DNA of 64,000 nucleotides from Agathobaculum butyriciproducens (GCA_003096535.1 QEKJ01000002.1:62001-126000); one strand, 5' to 3'. Positions 8,398 through 16,510 are shown, numbered from the stretch's first letter. A program made the numbers and translations. The notes: a model not told the origin generated them from the sequence alone.

Positions 8398-9633
8398 TTA
8401 TTTTTCGTATTTGGCAACAATCAGGCTGGAATTCTGTCCGCCGAAGCCGAGCGAATTGCTCATTGCAGCGTTGATTTCCGCCTTGCGCGCGGTATTCGGC
8501 ACATAATCCAGATCGCATTCCGGATCGGGCTTTGCCAGGTGCAGGGTAGGCGGAAGAACGCCTTCCTCGATGGCCTTGATGCAGGCGATGGCTTCGGTCA
8601 GGCCGCCGGCGCCCATGAGGTGGCCGGTCGCGGACTTGGTGGAGCTCATCGGCGGTGCGCTTTCGCGGCCGCCGAACACGGCCTTGACCGCCAGTGTTTC
8701 GGCCTTGTCGCCGAGCGGCGTGGACGTGCCGTGCGCGTTGATATAGCCAATGTCGGATGGCTGCATGCCGGCCCTCTTGAGCGCCAGCTTCATGCAGCGG
8801 GAAGCGCCTTCGCCGTCCGGGCAGGGCGCGGTAACGTGGTGTGCATCCGAGGTATTCGCGTAACCGGCGAGTACGGCGTGGATTTTTGCGCCGCGGGCGA
8901 GTGCATGCTCCTCGGTCTCGATCAGGAGAGCGCCGCCGCCTTCACCGATAACGAAGCCGTCGCGGTCAAGGTCGAACGGGCGGCACGCCTGCTCGGGGTC
9001 GTCGTTTCGGCGGGAAAGCGCCTTGGCCTGCGACAGACCGGAAACCACGATCGGGCACAGAATGCTTTCGCCGCCGACTGCCAGAACCGCGTCTGCCTCG
9101 CCGGAGCGGAGCAGCATCGCTGCGGTCATGATGGCGTCGCCGCCTGCCGAGCATGCCGTATTGAGTGTCAGGCTCGGGCCGTGAATGCCGTGAGCAATCG
9201 AGATCTGGGCGGCAGCGATGTTGCCGATGGTCATCGGCACAAAGCGAGGGCCGACGCGCTTGCCTGTGTCGAACGCAGCCTGCGTCTGTGCAACGGTGGT
9301 AACGCCGTCCATTGCAGTGCCCATGACGATGCCGATACGGTCGCTTTCGCTCTCGATGGACAGCTCACTGTTCTTGAGAGCCTCCTCGGCCGCCACAAAG
9401 GCAAACTGCATGAACGGGTCCATCGTGCGGGCCAGCGTTTTCGGCATGTAGGCAGCGGGATCGAAGTCCTTCAGCTCTGCCGCGATCTGCACGGGCAGTT
9501 CGGATGCATCAAAGCGGGTAATTTTTCCTACACCGCATTGTCCCTCCACCAGTGCGGACCAGTATGCGTCCACACCAATACCGATCGGCGTAACAGCGCC
9601 CATACCGGTGATGACCAATTTCTGTTCTTTCAT
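8398..9633 (-). CDS. fabF: 3-oxoacyl-[acyl-carrier-protein] synthase II
   Basis: 411 residues, full length for FabF. The catalytic triad is intact: C161 in NTACSAG, H300 in NAHGTSTPLGD and H337 in SATGHLMG, with K332 also present. It condenses malonyl-ACP with acyl-ACP in type II fatty acid elongation in the cytoplasm. Here it stands alone rather than in a fab cluster, beside an acyl-CoA ligase gene with a similar promoter box. The start is fixed by the conserved N-terminus KLVITGMGAVTPIG. Confidence 0.93.
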   Translation of the reverse strand: MKEQKLVITGMGAVTPIGIGVDAYWSALVEGQCGVGKITRFDASELPVQIAAELKDFDPAAYMPKTLARTMDPFMQFAFVAAEEALKNSELSIESESDRIGIVMGTAMDGVTTVAQTQAAFDTGKRVGPRFVPMTIGNIAAAQISIAHGIHGPSLTLNTACSAGGDAIMTAAMLLRSGEADAVLAVGGESILCPIVVSGLSQAKALSRRNDDPEQACRPFDLDRDGFVIGEGGGALLIETEEHALARGAKIHAVLAGYANTSDAHHVTAPCPDGEGASRCMKLALKRAGMQPSDIGYINAHGTSTPLGDKAETLAVKAVFGGRESAPPMSSTKSATGHLMGAGGLTEAIACIKAIEEGVLPPTLHLAKPDPECDLDYVPNTARKAEINAAMSNSLGFGGQNSSLIVAKYEK

Positions 9634-9705
9634 GCTTGTTCCCCTACTTACTGAAATTTATGCGAAGGCCTGTCCGATAGTGATCAGGCAAATATATAAT
9701 ATGCG

Positions 9706-9768
9706 CTACTTAATAGCATTATAGCAGAAATGCACGGAAAAGAAAAGACACTTTACACAGTAAAGTGT
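9706..9768 (-). promoter_or_regulatory. fabF promoter region with palindromic site
   Basis: On the minus strand the -10 is TATAAT (9718-9723) with a poor -35. Downstream is the CTACTTAA box (9706-9713, read TTAAGTAG on the coding strand). Upstream is a perfect 9-bp inverted repeat, ACACTTTAC (9748-9756) and GTAAAGTGT (9760-9768), spaced 3 bp, a position suited to an activator. Confidence 0.5.
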
Positions 9769-9818
9769 TCAAATTTGTTTTGCACAGTGCCCTAGATTGA
9801 TGCAGTATTTGCACAAAA

Positions 9819-9845
9819 AAGGAGACGGTCAGGGACCATCTCCTT
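9819..9845 (-). terminator. Terminator of the cotJ operon
   Basis: Stem AAGGAGACGGTC (9819-9830) with GACCATCTCCTT (9834-9845), one mismatch, 3-nt loop. On the minus strand it is followed by TTTTTT. It sits 10 bp past the cotJC stop. Confidence 0.85.
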
Positions 9846-9854
9846 GCAAATGCG

Positions 9855-10061
9855 TTATTTCTCTTTGGGCCGGATGTCGATGGACGGGTTGTAGGCATAG
9901 TAGTTCTTGGCATCCAGATTATCCTGCACAACGCGCAGCGCGTCTCCGAACCGCTGGAAATGCACGACTTCTCGTTCTCGCAGGAATTTGAGCGGCTCGC
10001 GAACATCCGGGTCGTCGATCAGGCGGAGAAGGTTGTCGTAGGTTGTTCTGGCTTTTTGCTC
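9855..10061 (-). pseudogene. cotJC: 3' part of cotJC (manganese catalase-like spore coat protein), split by the ICE
   Basis: The last 67 codons of CotJC, beginning QKARTTYDNLL and including FLREREVVHFQRFGDAL, the conserved C-terminal helix of the manganese catalase/CotJC family. The 5' part lies 29.5 kb away at 39621-40028 on the same strand. Joining them at the shared dinucleotide (10060-10061 and 39622-39623) gives an uninterrupted 203-residue protein with AAEQKAR across the seam, matching the family. The minus-strand frame runs on into the element, but that part is not CotJC. It is split by recombination, otherwise undamaged. Confidence 0.92.
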
Positions 10062-10090
10062 TGGTACGATGGGATAAGAACAACTTTTAG
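10060..10090. other. attL of the 29.6-kb ICE
   Basis: The crossover dinucleotide TC is at 10060-10061. Inside the element, 13 bp further on, is the arm TAAGAACAA-CTTTTAG (10075-10090). The same arm lies in inverted orientation 13 bp inside the right end, so the two arms are symmetric about the core in the excised circle. Confidence 0.85.
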
Positions 10091-10276
10091 GGGAGATTTG
10101 TACAAGCTGTTTCGGGCTGCGATGTGACAAGAACAACAAAATTTCCGTAAAATGACAAAAATAAAGCAGGACAAGCTGTTTCCTAAAATACAAACCATAT
10201 TACGCCAAAAACTGGTAAAGCGAAAGCCGTTCTCAAAGAAGGACGGCTTTTTCATTGCTCGAAAAAGGAGAAGATT
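10062..10276. other. ICE left-end non-coding region
   Basis: No supported gene. It carries the direct repeat ACAAGCTGTTTC at 10102-10113 and 10171-10182, possibly a site for recombinase accessory factors, and a terminator-like hairpin AAAGCCGT (10223-10230)/ACGGCTTT (10243-10250) followed by T's. Confidence 0.5.
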
Positions 10277-10345
10277 ATGCTTACTCAATATAGAATCTAT
10301 TGTCTGCTTGCCAGACCGCCGCCGTTCAGCGTACAGATAGTATGA
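10277..10345 (+). CDS. Possible 22-codon leader peptide
   Basis: ATG at 10277 with a good ribosome binding site (AAAAAGGAGAAGATT) and a stop at 10343-10345. The product has no recognisable features. It lies between a terminator-like hairpin and the first ICE gene, so it could be a leader peptide or chance. Confidence 0.3.
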   Translation: MLTQYRIYCLLARPPPFSVQIV

Positions 10346-10374
10346 CAATTCATGTAATAGCAGGAGGGATACTC

Positions 10375-10530
10375 ATGTACTACAACACCTGTCCGCACTG
10401 CGGGGCACACTTGGACCCGGACGAGCACTGCGACTGCCTTGCCCGTGTACGCGGCAAGAAAATCCGCACCGGCAACTGCCGTATCCACGGCATGATGGGC
10501 CGCACGAGGTATGCGCGTGACCGCACTTAA
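10375..10530 (+). CDS. Small zinc-finger protein of the ICE
   Basis: 51 residues with a Cys cluster CPHCGAHLDPDEHCDC near the N-terminus and basic residues after it. ATG at 10375 is chosen because AGGAGGG lies 6 bp upstream; a longer frame to 10300 lacks a site. It overlaps the start of the methyltransferase gene by 20 bp, so the two are translationally coupled. Function unknown. Confidence 0.6.
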   Translation: MYYNTCPHCGAHLDPDEHCDCLARVRGKKIRTGNCRIHGMMGRTRYARDRT

Positions 10531-11578
10531 ACTCGGCAGTCTGTTCGATGGAATCGGCGTGTTTCCATTGGCGGCGGTACACTGCGGCATGGAACCTGTG
10601 TGGGCGAGCGAGATCGAAGCACGCCCGATCTCCATCACCAAACGGCATTTCCCGGATATGCTGCACCTGGGTGACATTACAAAGATCAGCGGCGCAGAGA
10701 TACCGCCGGTCGATGTGATTACGTTCGGCTCGCCCTGTCAGGACTTGTCGCAGATTGGCACGAGAAACGGTTTTGCGGGCAAGAAATCCAGCCTGTTTTA
10801 TCAGGCGATGCGAATTATCGAGGAGATGAGATATGCAACCAATGGTCGGTATCCAGCTTTCTGTATTTGGGAAAACGTTGCGGGAGCGTTTTCTTCAAAT
10901 GACAGGATGGATTTTGCAGCCATGCTCAGTGCGTTCACAGGTGCCGAGGTTTCAGTGCCTCCTCGTGGATGGGCACACGCCGGAATGGTGCGAGGGGGAT
11001 GCGCTGATACCGCTTGGCGACTGCTGGACGCCCAGTATTGGGGAGAACCCGCCCTCGCACAGCGGCGCAAGCGCGTGTTCGTCGTGGCGGATTTTGCAGG
11101 CCAGCGTGCCGGAGAAGTATTATTTAAGCCCCGGACTATGTTCCCGTTTTCTTCGATTGGCGGTACGGGCGGGCTGCCCGCCACCCAAAGAGGTGGAGTA
11201 CCTGCTGCTCAAACAGGGCGGCAGGTACCCATTGTCAGACCGTTTTCCCTCCGGCGGATGCGAACTATGGCACAGGTCGGAGATCAGAAAGGGTTCTGCG
11301 CCAGCTTTGGACGAGGAGGAGAACCGTTCCCAACTCTGCTTGCGAGTGTAACGGCGCCGTTTTCGTTTTGGTACGAGGGTGAGGAACAAGACGGATTCCT
11401 GCGTGTGCTGACACCGCTGGAATGTGAGCGGTTGATGGGTCTGCCTGAAAACTGGACAAAGTACGGCTGCAAGAATGAAGAAATCAGCGATCATGCCCGT
11501 TATCGAGCACTCGGCAACTCGATTGCCCTGCCGTGTGCAGAATATGTGATGGCAGGTATCGCGGAAGTAATGAATTAA
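10511..11578 (+). CDS. DNA (cytosine-5-)-methyltransferase
   Basis: 355 residues with ordered C5-methyltransferase motifs: I LFDGIGVFPLA (about residue 10), IV with catalytic Cys GSPCQDLS (Cys near 75), VI WENVAGAFSSN (about 120), VIII QRRKRVFVVADF (about 187) and X RALGNSIALP near the end. No restriction endonuclease lies next to it, so it is an orphan methylase. On conjugative elements such enzymes probably protect incoming DNA from host restriction, alongside ArdA encoded at 16022. The target sequence cannot be read from the gene. Confidence 0.9.
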   Translation: MRVTALKLGSLFDGIGVFPLAAVHCGMEPVWASEIEARPISITKRHFPDMLHLGDITKISGAEIPPVDVITFGSPCQDLSQIGTRNGFAGKKSSLFYQAMRIIEEMRYATNGRYPAFCIWENVAGAFSSNDRMDFAAMLSAFTGAEVSVPPRGWAHAGMVRGGCADTAWRLLDAQYWGEPALAQRRKRVFVVADFAGQRAGEVLFKPRTMFPFSSIGGTGGLPATQRGGVPAAQTGRQVPIVRPFSLRRMRTMAQVGDQKGFCASFGRGGEPFPTLLASVTAPFSFWYEGEEQDGFLRVLTPLECERLMGLPENWTKYGCKNEEISDHARYRALGNSIALPCAEYVMAGIAEVMN

Positions 11579-11595
11579 AATTTGGAGGTAATTTT

Positions 11596-11919
11596 ATGGA
11601 ACTGAAATTTGTTATCCCTAACATGGCGAAGTCGCTCGGCAATTTGGAATTTGGCGGTCCGGCCGAGGTAAAGCGCGGCGACACCCGCCGCAACGGCACC
11701 CAGACCAAGGTGCTGTACCGCCGCTACAAGCTGTTCAGCGATGTGCAGCGTGCGGATGATATTGAGGTCGTGATCGACGGTGCGGCAGGCCAGAAGCAGT
11801 TCGCGTACATGGAGCCGGTCAAGCTCAAGAACCCGTCGGTGACGGCTGAGGGCTATGTTATCAACGGTCGCGCGTTCGTGGACTACATTCTGCACGCGGA
11901 AGATATGGAAAAGGCGTAA
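11596..11919 (+). CDS. DUF961 (YdcP-like) conjugative element protein 1
   Basis: 107 residues, starting MELKFVIPNMAKSLGNLEFGG, the typical DUF961 N-terminus (Tn916 Orf22/Orf23, ICEBs1 YdcP). ATG 11596 is preceded by TTTGGAGGTAATTTT; a longer frame upstream runs into the methylase gene. In ICEBs1-type elements DUF961 proteins accompany DNA processing genes. It is followed by a paralogue, an arrangement shared with Tn916. Confidence 0.85.
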   Translation: MELKFVIPNMAKSLGNLEFGGPAEVKRGDTRRNGTQTKVLYRRYKLFSDVQRADDIEVVIDGAAGQKQFAYMEPVKLKNPSVTAEGYVINGRAFVDYILHAEDMEKA

Positions 11920-11941
11920 ACAGGAAAGGACGGTATAAATT

Positions 11942-12322
11942 ATGAGATTCAGCAATGGTTTTTTCGGTGAAAATGAAGCAACGCTCGGCACGCTGCGTTT
12001 TTCGGCAATGCGCCGCGAGGTGTTCGAGGAAAACGCAGACGGCACGCCGTCCGAGGTGGTCAAGGAGCGCACCTACGATCTGAAAAGCGACAAGCAGGGG
12101 CGCATGATTCAGGTCAGTATTCCGGCAACCGTTCCGGTGCGCGATTTTGCGTACAACGCGGAAGTGAAGTTGGTCAACCCGATGTTCGGTGCGATCGCCC
12201 ATGTGACGTTCGGCAACAGCGCCGAGGTGGACTGGTACATCAAGGCGGACGATCTGGTGCTCAAAACGCCCGCACAGAACAGCCAGCCGCACAAGGATGT
12301 TCCGGCAGATAAGAAATCGTAA
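11942..12322 (+). CDS. DUF961 (YdcP-like) conjugative element protein 2
   Basis: 126 residues, paralogous to the preceding gene (GTLRFS near the N-terminus, then KERTYDLKSDKQGRMIQVSI, then KLVNPMFGAIAHV). Ribosome binding site AGGAAAGG. Its stop overlaps the ATG of the coupling protein gene by one base. It corresponds by position to Tn916 Orf22. Confidence 0.8.
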   Translation: MRFSNGFFGENEATLGTLRFSAMRREVFEENADGTPSEVVKERTYDLKSDKQGRMIQVSIPATVPVRDFAYNAEVKLVNPMFGAIAHVTFGNSAEVDWYIKADDLVLKTPAQNSQPHKDVPADKKS

Positions 12323-13632
12323 TGCACAGGCTGTGTAGAAATCGCGGCAGGCGAATTCGTCCGAACGATAAAGATTTGGTGTTCCGAACGGTGTTTTTCC
12401 TGCTGTTCGCGGTGTTTGCCGTGACATTTGTACTGCTGAATATCCGCACAGACTGGCGCAGTCCGTCCGTGGCTTACCTGCTGTTCAGCGCGGCCATGGG
12501 TGTAAAAGTGTGTACCGTGACGGCGTGGCTGCTGTACCGCCGGTTTCCGGACAAGCTGAATGAAATGCGCCATTGGCAAAAGCTGGCGCGCATGGTACTG
12601 GAAAACCAGTGGTATGAGCAGAGCGACACCAAACAGTCCGAGGGATTTTTTAAGGACCTGCCCGCAAGTTCAAAACCGAAGATCGTCCGTTTTCCGCGAT
12701 TGTATTACCGCATGGAAAACGGGCTTTTGCATATCACGGCGGAGATTACGCTCGGAAAGTTTCAAGAACCGCTGCTGCACTTGGAAAACAAGCTGGAAAG
12801 CGGCCTGTATTGTGAACTTATCAGCAGGGAACTGCTGGACGGATTTGTGGAGTACACGCTGCTGTATGATATGATCGCAAACCGTATTCCAATCTCTGAG
12901 GTTCGCGTGGAGAATGGCAAAATGCGGCTTATGCAGAACACCTATTGGGAGTTTGACAGCCTGCCGCATATGCTGATTGCGGGCGGTACAGGCGGCGGTA
13001 AAACGTACTTTATCCTGACACTGATTCGGGCTTTGCTGCAAACTAATGCGGTTTTGTACATTCTTGACCCGAAAAATGCGGATTTAGCGGATTTGTCGTC
13101 TGTCCTGCCAAACGTGCACAGCCGCAAAGAGGAGATCGTGCAGTGTATCACGGATTTCTGTTCTGCTATGCACGAACGCAGTGCGGATATGAAGCGCATG
13201 GAAAATTATAAAACCGGCGAAAACTATGCATATCTCGGACTTTCACCGCATTTTCTCGTGTTTGACGAGTACGTTGCGTTCATGGAAATGCTGACAAGCA
13301 GGGAGCGCGAAGATGTGCTCAACAAGCTGCGGCAGATTGTCATGCTGGGACGGCAGGCGGGATTCTTCCTGATTCTCGCTTGTCAGCGCCCGGATGCTAA
13401 ATATCTCGGTGACGGTATCCGCGACCAGTTTAATTTCCGTGTCGCACTTGGCAGAATGTCCGAACTCGGATACAGTATGATGTTCGGCGAAACGAAAAAG
13501 GAGTTCTTTTTCAAGAATATCAAGGGCAGAGGTTATGCAGATACCGGAAAGGGGGTGATTACGGAGTTTTATACTCCGATCGTGCCGAAAGGGTACGACT
13601 TTTTACAGGAGATTGGGAGGTGCGCAAAATAA
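12322..13632 (+). CDS. FtsK/SpoIIIE-type coupling protein (TcpA/ConQ, Tn916 Orf21-like)
   Basis: 436 residues. Two N-terminal membrane helices (about 22-40 and 50-70), then an FtsK-like ATPase domain with Walker A GGTGGGKT near residue 221 and Walker B-like HFLVFDEYVAF. It should bring the relaxase-DNA complex to the transfer channel. The start overlaps the upstream stop (TAATG). By position and length it matches Tn916 Orf21 and ICEBs1 ConQ. Confidence 0.9.
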   Translation: MHRLCRNRGRRIRPNDKDLVFRTVFFLLFAVFAVTFVLLNIRTDWRSPSVAYLLFSAAMGVKVCTVTAWLLYRRFPDKLNEMRHWQKLARMVLENQWYEQSDTKQSEGFFKDLPASSKPKIVRFPRLYYRMENGLLHITAEITLGKFQEPLLHLENKLESGLYCELISRELLDGFVEYTLLYDMIANRIPISEVRVENGKMRLMQNTYWEFDSLPHMLIAGGTGGGKTYFILTLIRALLQTNAVLYILDPKNADLADLSSVLPNVHSRKEEIVQCITDFCSAMHERSADMKRMENYKTGENYAYLGLSPHFLVFDEYVAFMEMLTSREREDVLNKLRQIVMLGRQAGFFLILACQRPDAKYLGDGIRDQFNFRVALGRMSELGYSMMFGETKKEFFFKNIKGRGYADTGKGVITEFYTPIVPKGYDFLQEIGRCAK

Positions 13633-13688
13633 TTATGTAGCAACAATGTAGCTACATAATTGACGCATAGAATACGATGTGTTATACT
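13633..13688 (+). promoter_or_regulatory. Promoter and operator of the RelB/RelE-type pair
   Basis: TTGACG (13660-13665), 17 bp, TATACT (13683-13688). A 9-bp inverted repeat TTATGTAGC (13633-13641)/GCTACATAA (13651-13659) abuts the -35, a likely site for autoregulation by the antitoxin. Confidence 0.75.
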
Positions 13689-13712
13689 AAATTTGAAAAG
13701 GAGGTCTGCAAG

Positions 13713-14015
13713 ATGGATAATGTTATTTCTTCTGCAAAAACAGATATGTTCCGTATTCGCATGAATCCTGAAATTCGTGAAGAATTGGAGCAGATTTATG
13801 CAAAAACGGGGTTGACACTCACGGACGCAATCAATGTGTTTTTTCAGCAGTCATTAAATGCAGGCGGTTTCCCCTTTGCAGTGACAGGAGATAATGCGGA
13901 AATTGTTAAGGCAAAGGCCCTGGCACGGTTGGTGAAAGAACTGAAAAAGGGCGATGATTGCACCGAAAGCTATTCTGCCGAGCAGGCCCGGGCTATGTTG
14001 GGTATTGCTGAATGA
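13713..14015 (+). CDS. RelB/DinJ family antitoxin
   Basis: 100 residues from ATG 13713 (AAGGAGGT is 7 bp upstream; an earlier ATG at 13677 overlaps the promoter). The N-terminus FRIRMNPEIREELEQIYAKTGLTLTDAINVFF is a ribbon-helix-helix as in DinJ/RelB. It should bind the toxin encoded next and repress the operon through the palindrome upstream. The stop overlaps the toxin ATG by four bases (ATGA). Confidence 0.85.
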   Translation: MDNVISSAKTDMFRIRMNPEIREELEQIYAKTGLTLTDAINVFFQQSLNAGGFPFAVTGDNAEIVKAKALARLVKELKKGDDCTESYSAEQARAMLGIAE

Positions 14016-14317
14016 GAATTAAATTTAAGAAAACTGCTGTTGAAGATATGCGGGCAACGAAACGATATATTAGGGAGCAGCTTAACAATCCGTCAGCAGC
14101 AGCAAAATTAACTCGTCGGGTGTATGACGCGATTATGCTGTTAGAGGATAATCCGTTTATGGGCACAGAATTGTGCAGTCGCTATGCGGTAGATACGGAC
14201 ATTCGGTTTTTAGTAGTAGCAAAGCAGATTGTGTTCTATCGTGTTGTGGGCAACGAATATGTAGAAGTTACCCGTGTACTTGATGGGCGTCAGGATTATA
14301 TGGCGCTGCTTTTTTGA
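14012..14317 (+). CDS. RelE/ParE superfamily toxin
   Basis: 101 residues with the RelE/ParE fold pattern: FKKTAVEDMRATKRYIREQL at the N-terminus, then DIRFLVVAKQIVFYRV and VTRVLDGRQDY at the C-terminus. The IRFLVV and YRV strands resemble ParE more than RelE, so the target (gyrase or mRNA) is open. The pair sits between the coupling protein gene and oriT, a place where Tn916 has none, and may stabilise the ICE. Confidence 0.8.
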   Translation: MRIKFKKTAVEDMRATKRYIREQLNNPSAAAKLTRRVYDAIMLLEDNPFMGTELCSRYAVDTDIRFLVVAKQIVFYRVVGNEYVEVTRVLDGRQDYMALLF

Positions 14318-14335
14318 AATTAAATATGTACACGC

Positions 14336-14369
14336 AAAACGCGCAGAGGAAAGAACTCTGCGCGTTTTT
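14336..14369 (+). terminator. Terminator of the toxin-antitoxin operon
   Basis: Thirteen-base-pair stem AAAACGCGCAGAG (14336-14348) with its complement 14356-14368, 7-nt loop, ending in TTTTT. Confidence 0.85.
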
Positions 14370-14379
14370 CTATGCCCTT

Positions 14380-14533
14380 GCGCCGTCCGTGCGGCGGCGT
14401 GCAGCGCGAAAGCCGACGGCACGGAACGGTGCAGCGGGCGCGGCGTCAGCCGCGCCCGAACGTCGGAACCCCCTTTCTCTAACAGGGGGGTACAAATCGG
14501 ACAAGATAGGCGAACTACGCAAAACTTTGAACA
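14380..14533 (+). other. Origin of transfer (oriT) of the ICE, Tn916/ICEBs1 type
   Basis: A GC-rich palindromic block (CGCCG...CGGCG) is followed by CCCCC (14469-14473)-TTTCTCTAACA-GGGGGG (14485-14490)-TACAAATCGG. The pattern of C-run, CTAACA, G-run and TACAAATC is that of Tn916/ICEBs1 oriT around the nick site, and it lies directly upstream of the relaxase gene as in those elements. A second copy, with local divergence, is at 54535-54689. Confidence 0.8.
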
Positions 14534-14558
14534 AAATCAATCAGAAACGGAGGTAAAA

Positions 14559-15755
14559 TTGCAAAACAGGACTTGGATAACGGACTTTCGGGCAAAACGG
14601 ATGCAAATTGGCGTATCCGAACAGGAACTGGCTCTGGAAGCCGGACTGACACCGGAATATTACCGCCGGTTGGAGCAGGAAAACCAATCCGTGCCGCAAA
14701 AGGTACGCAAGCGGCTGAAAGACGCGCTCATTCGTCTGCATCCTGAGCCGCTGACACTGCTGTTCGACTATGTGCGTATCCGTTTTCCAACAATGGATGT
14801 GAAGCACGTCATTGAAGATGTTCTTCGACTGAAAATGAAATATCTGGTGCAGGAGCCGCGTGGAATGTACGGCTACACGAGCACTTACCGGATTGGTGAC
14901 GTGATGGTGCTGACCTCACCGCTGGAAGAAATGGGCGTGCTGCTCGAACTGCGCGGCAAAGGCTGTCGGCAGTTTGAAGCGTATCTGGACGGACAAAAGC
15001 GGACTTGGTACGAATTTTTCCGCAAGTGCATGAAAGAAAAGGCGGTGTTCAAACGGGTAGACCTCGCGGTGAATGACTTGGTGGGTATGCTGGACATTCC
15101 GCTTCTCATCAGCAAATGCCGCAAGGAGGAATGCGTTTCGGTGTTCCGCAGTTTTCGGGCGTTTCGCTCGGGCGGGCTGGGAAGTCGGCAGGAGCAGGAC
15201 AGCGCCCACATGGGCGCAACGCTGTACATCGGCTCGATGCAGTCCGATTTGTACTTTTGCCTTTACGAGAAAGCGTATGAGCAGCTTGTGAAAAACGGTA
15301 CGCCGCTCGAACAAGCGGACATTCAGAACCGCTTTGAAATCCGGCTGAAAAATGAGCGGGCGGACAACGCCGTGTATGATCTTGTGTCGAACGAGAATCC
15401 GGAACAGACGGCGTTCGGCATTATCAACCGCTATGTGCGTTTTGTGGATAAGGAAAGCGGCAAACCGCGTGAGGAATGGCCGCTGAACCCGATGTGGGAA
15501 ACCTTTATAGGCAAGCACCGGAACACACTTAAACTGACGACTGCGCCTGAGCCGTATACGCTGGAACGGACGCTGAATTGGTTTTCTCATCAGGTTGCGC
15601 CGACGGCGAAAATGCTCATGCTGATTGATGAAAAGTGTGGAACGTCCCATGTACAAGACATTTTAGACAATACGGAACTGCGGGACAAGCACCGGAAAAT
15701 CATTCAGCAGAAGATGAGAACGGTTAATGAAATGATTCAGATGGAGGATAACTAA
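14559..15755 (+). CDS. Relaxase / replication initiation factor (Rep_trans, Tn916 Orf20-like) with N-terminal HTH
   Basis: 398 residues from a TTG start at 14559, chosen because ACGGAGGT lies 5 bp before it while the upstream frame runs through oriT. The N-terminus (about 7-50) resembles an XRE helix-turn-helix (MQIGVSEQELALEAGLTPEYYRRLEQ). The rest is a Rep_trans domain (KRVDLAVNDLVGMLDI, RFEIRLKNERADNAVYDL). It should nick oriT just upstream and start single-strand transfer. The stop overlaps the next start by one base. Confidence 0.88.
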   Translation: MQNRTWITDFRAKRMQIGVSEQELALEAGLTPEYYRRLEQENQSVPQKVRKRLKDALIRLHPEPLTLLFDYVRIRFPTMDVKHVIEDVLRLKMKYLVQEPRGMYGYTSTYRIGDVMVLTSPLEEMGVLLELRGKGCRQFEAYLDGQKRTWYEFFRKCMKEKAVFKRVDLAVNDLVGMLDIPLLISKCRKEECVSVFRSFRAFRSGGLGSRQEQDSAHMGATLYIGSMQSDLYFCLYEKAYEQLVKNGTPLEQADIQNRFEIRLKNERADNAVYDLVSNENPEQTAFGIINRYVRFVDKESGKPREEWPLNPMWETFIGKHRNTLKLTTAPEPYTLERTLNWFSHQVAPTAKMLMLIDEKCGTSHVQDILDNTELRDKHRKIIQQKMRTVNEMIQMEDN

Positions 15756-15976
15756 TGAATTTTGGCGTAAATCTGTATAACTGGCTGTTGTCGAACGCCC
15801 AGCCGCTGGTGCTGGTGGTTATCGTGGTGATTGGCTTGTATCTCGGCTTTAAGCGTGAGTTTACCAAACTGATTGGCTTTCTTGAGGTGGCCATGCTGTC
15901 GGTTGGTCTGGTGTTCAACGCGGCAGGTGTTAAGGATGTTCTGCTGAATCTGTTCAATCAGATTCTTGGAGCGTAA
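15755..15976 (+). CDS. TcpD family membrane protein
   Basis: 73 residues with two hydrophobic segments (about 16-30 and 40-58). The start ATG overlaps the relaxase stop, so translation is coupled. The size, membrane profile and place after the relaxase gene match the small TcpD-like proteins of Tn916/pCW3-type transfer regions. Confidence 0.7.
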   Translation: MNFGVNLYNWLLSNAQPLVLVVIVVIGLYLGFKREFTKLIGFLEVAMLSVGLVFNAAGVKDVLLNLFNQILGA

Positions 15977-16004
15977 GGCTGGCTAAAAAGTCAGCCTTTT
16001 CTTA
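15975..16004 (+). terminator. Terminator-like hairpin after tcpD
   Basis: Stem AAGGCTG (15975-15981) with CAGCCTT (15992-15998), then TTTCTT. It may only attenuate, since transfer genes continue downstream. Confidence 0.55.
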
Positions 16005-16021
16005 TGGAATGAGGTGAAATT

Positions 16022-16510
16022 ATGGAAGAAATGCGCGTTTATATTGCCAATCTTGGCAAATACAACGAGGGCGAACTTGTTGGCGCGTGGTTTGAACCTC
16101 CTATTGATTTTGATGAGGTCAAGGAGCGTATCGGTCTGAACGATCAGTACGAGGAATATGCCATCCACGATTTTGAATTACCGTTCGAGATCGAGGAGTA
16201 TACACCCATCGAGGAGATCAACCGCTTGTGTGAAATGGTGGAGGACCTGCCGGACTACATTCGGGATAACATGGGTTCGCTGCTCAGTTATTACAGCGGT
16301 GTGGAGGATTTCTGCGAGCACGCGGACGATATTATCCTGTGGAGTGGTTGTGACACAACAGCCGATGTGGCGGAGCAGATGCTGGACGAAGGGCTGATCT
16401 CGGATGAAACCCTGCGTCGGTATTTTGACAGTGTGCAGTACGGGCGCGACCTCTCGATGGAGGGGGATTTCGTGGAAACCAAAGACGGCGTATTTGAACT
16501 GATTCGATAA
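16022..16510 (+). CDS. ardA: ArdA family antirestriction protein
   Basis: 162 residues, the family length. It is acidic throughout, as expected for a DNA mimic (for example YIANLGKYNEGELVGAWFEP at the N-terminus, EEYAIHDFELPFEIEEYTP in the middle). ArdA of Tn916 (Orf18) mimics bent DNA and blocks type I restriction enzymes. Gene place matches Tn916. It is notable because this chromosome also carries a type I system at 55979-64000. Confidence 0.9.
   Translation: MEEMRVYIANLGKYNEGELVGAWFEPPIDFDEVKERIGLNDQYEEYAIHDFELPFEIEEYTPIEEINRLCEMVEDLPDYIRDNMGSLLSYYSGVEDFCEHADDIILWSGCDTTADVAEQMLDEGLISDETLRRYFDSVQYGRDLSMEGDFVETKDGVFELIR

Noticed and set aside
10019-10348. A 109-codon minus-strand frame across the ICE left junction
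   Set aside because: It crosses the att site in a frame different from cotJC and has no recognisable protein features.
14274-14558. The relaxase starting at 14274
   Set aside because: The extra part would translate the oriT region and overlap the toxin gene and its terminator; TTG 14559 has a proper site.
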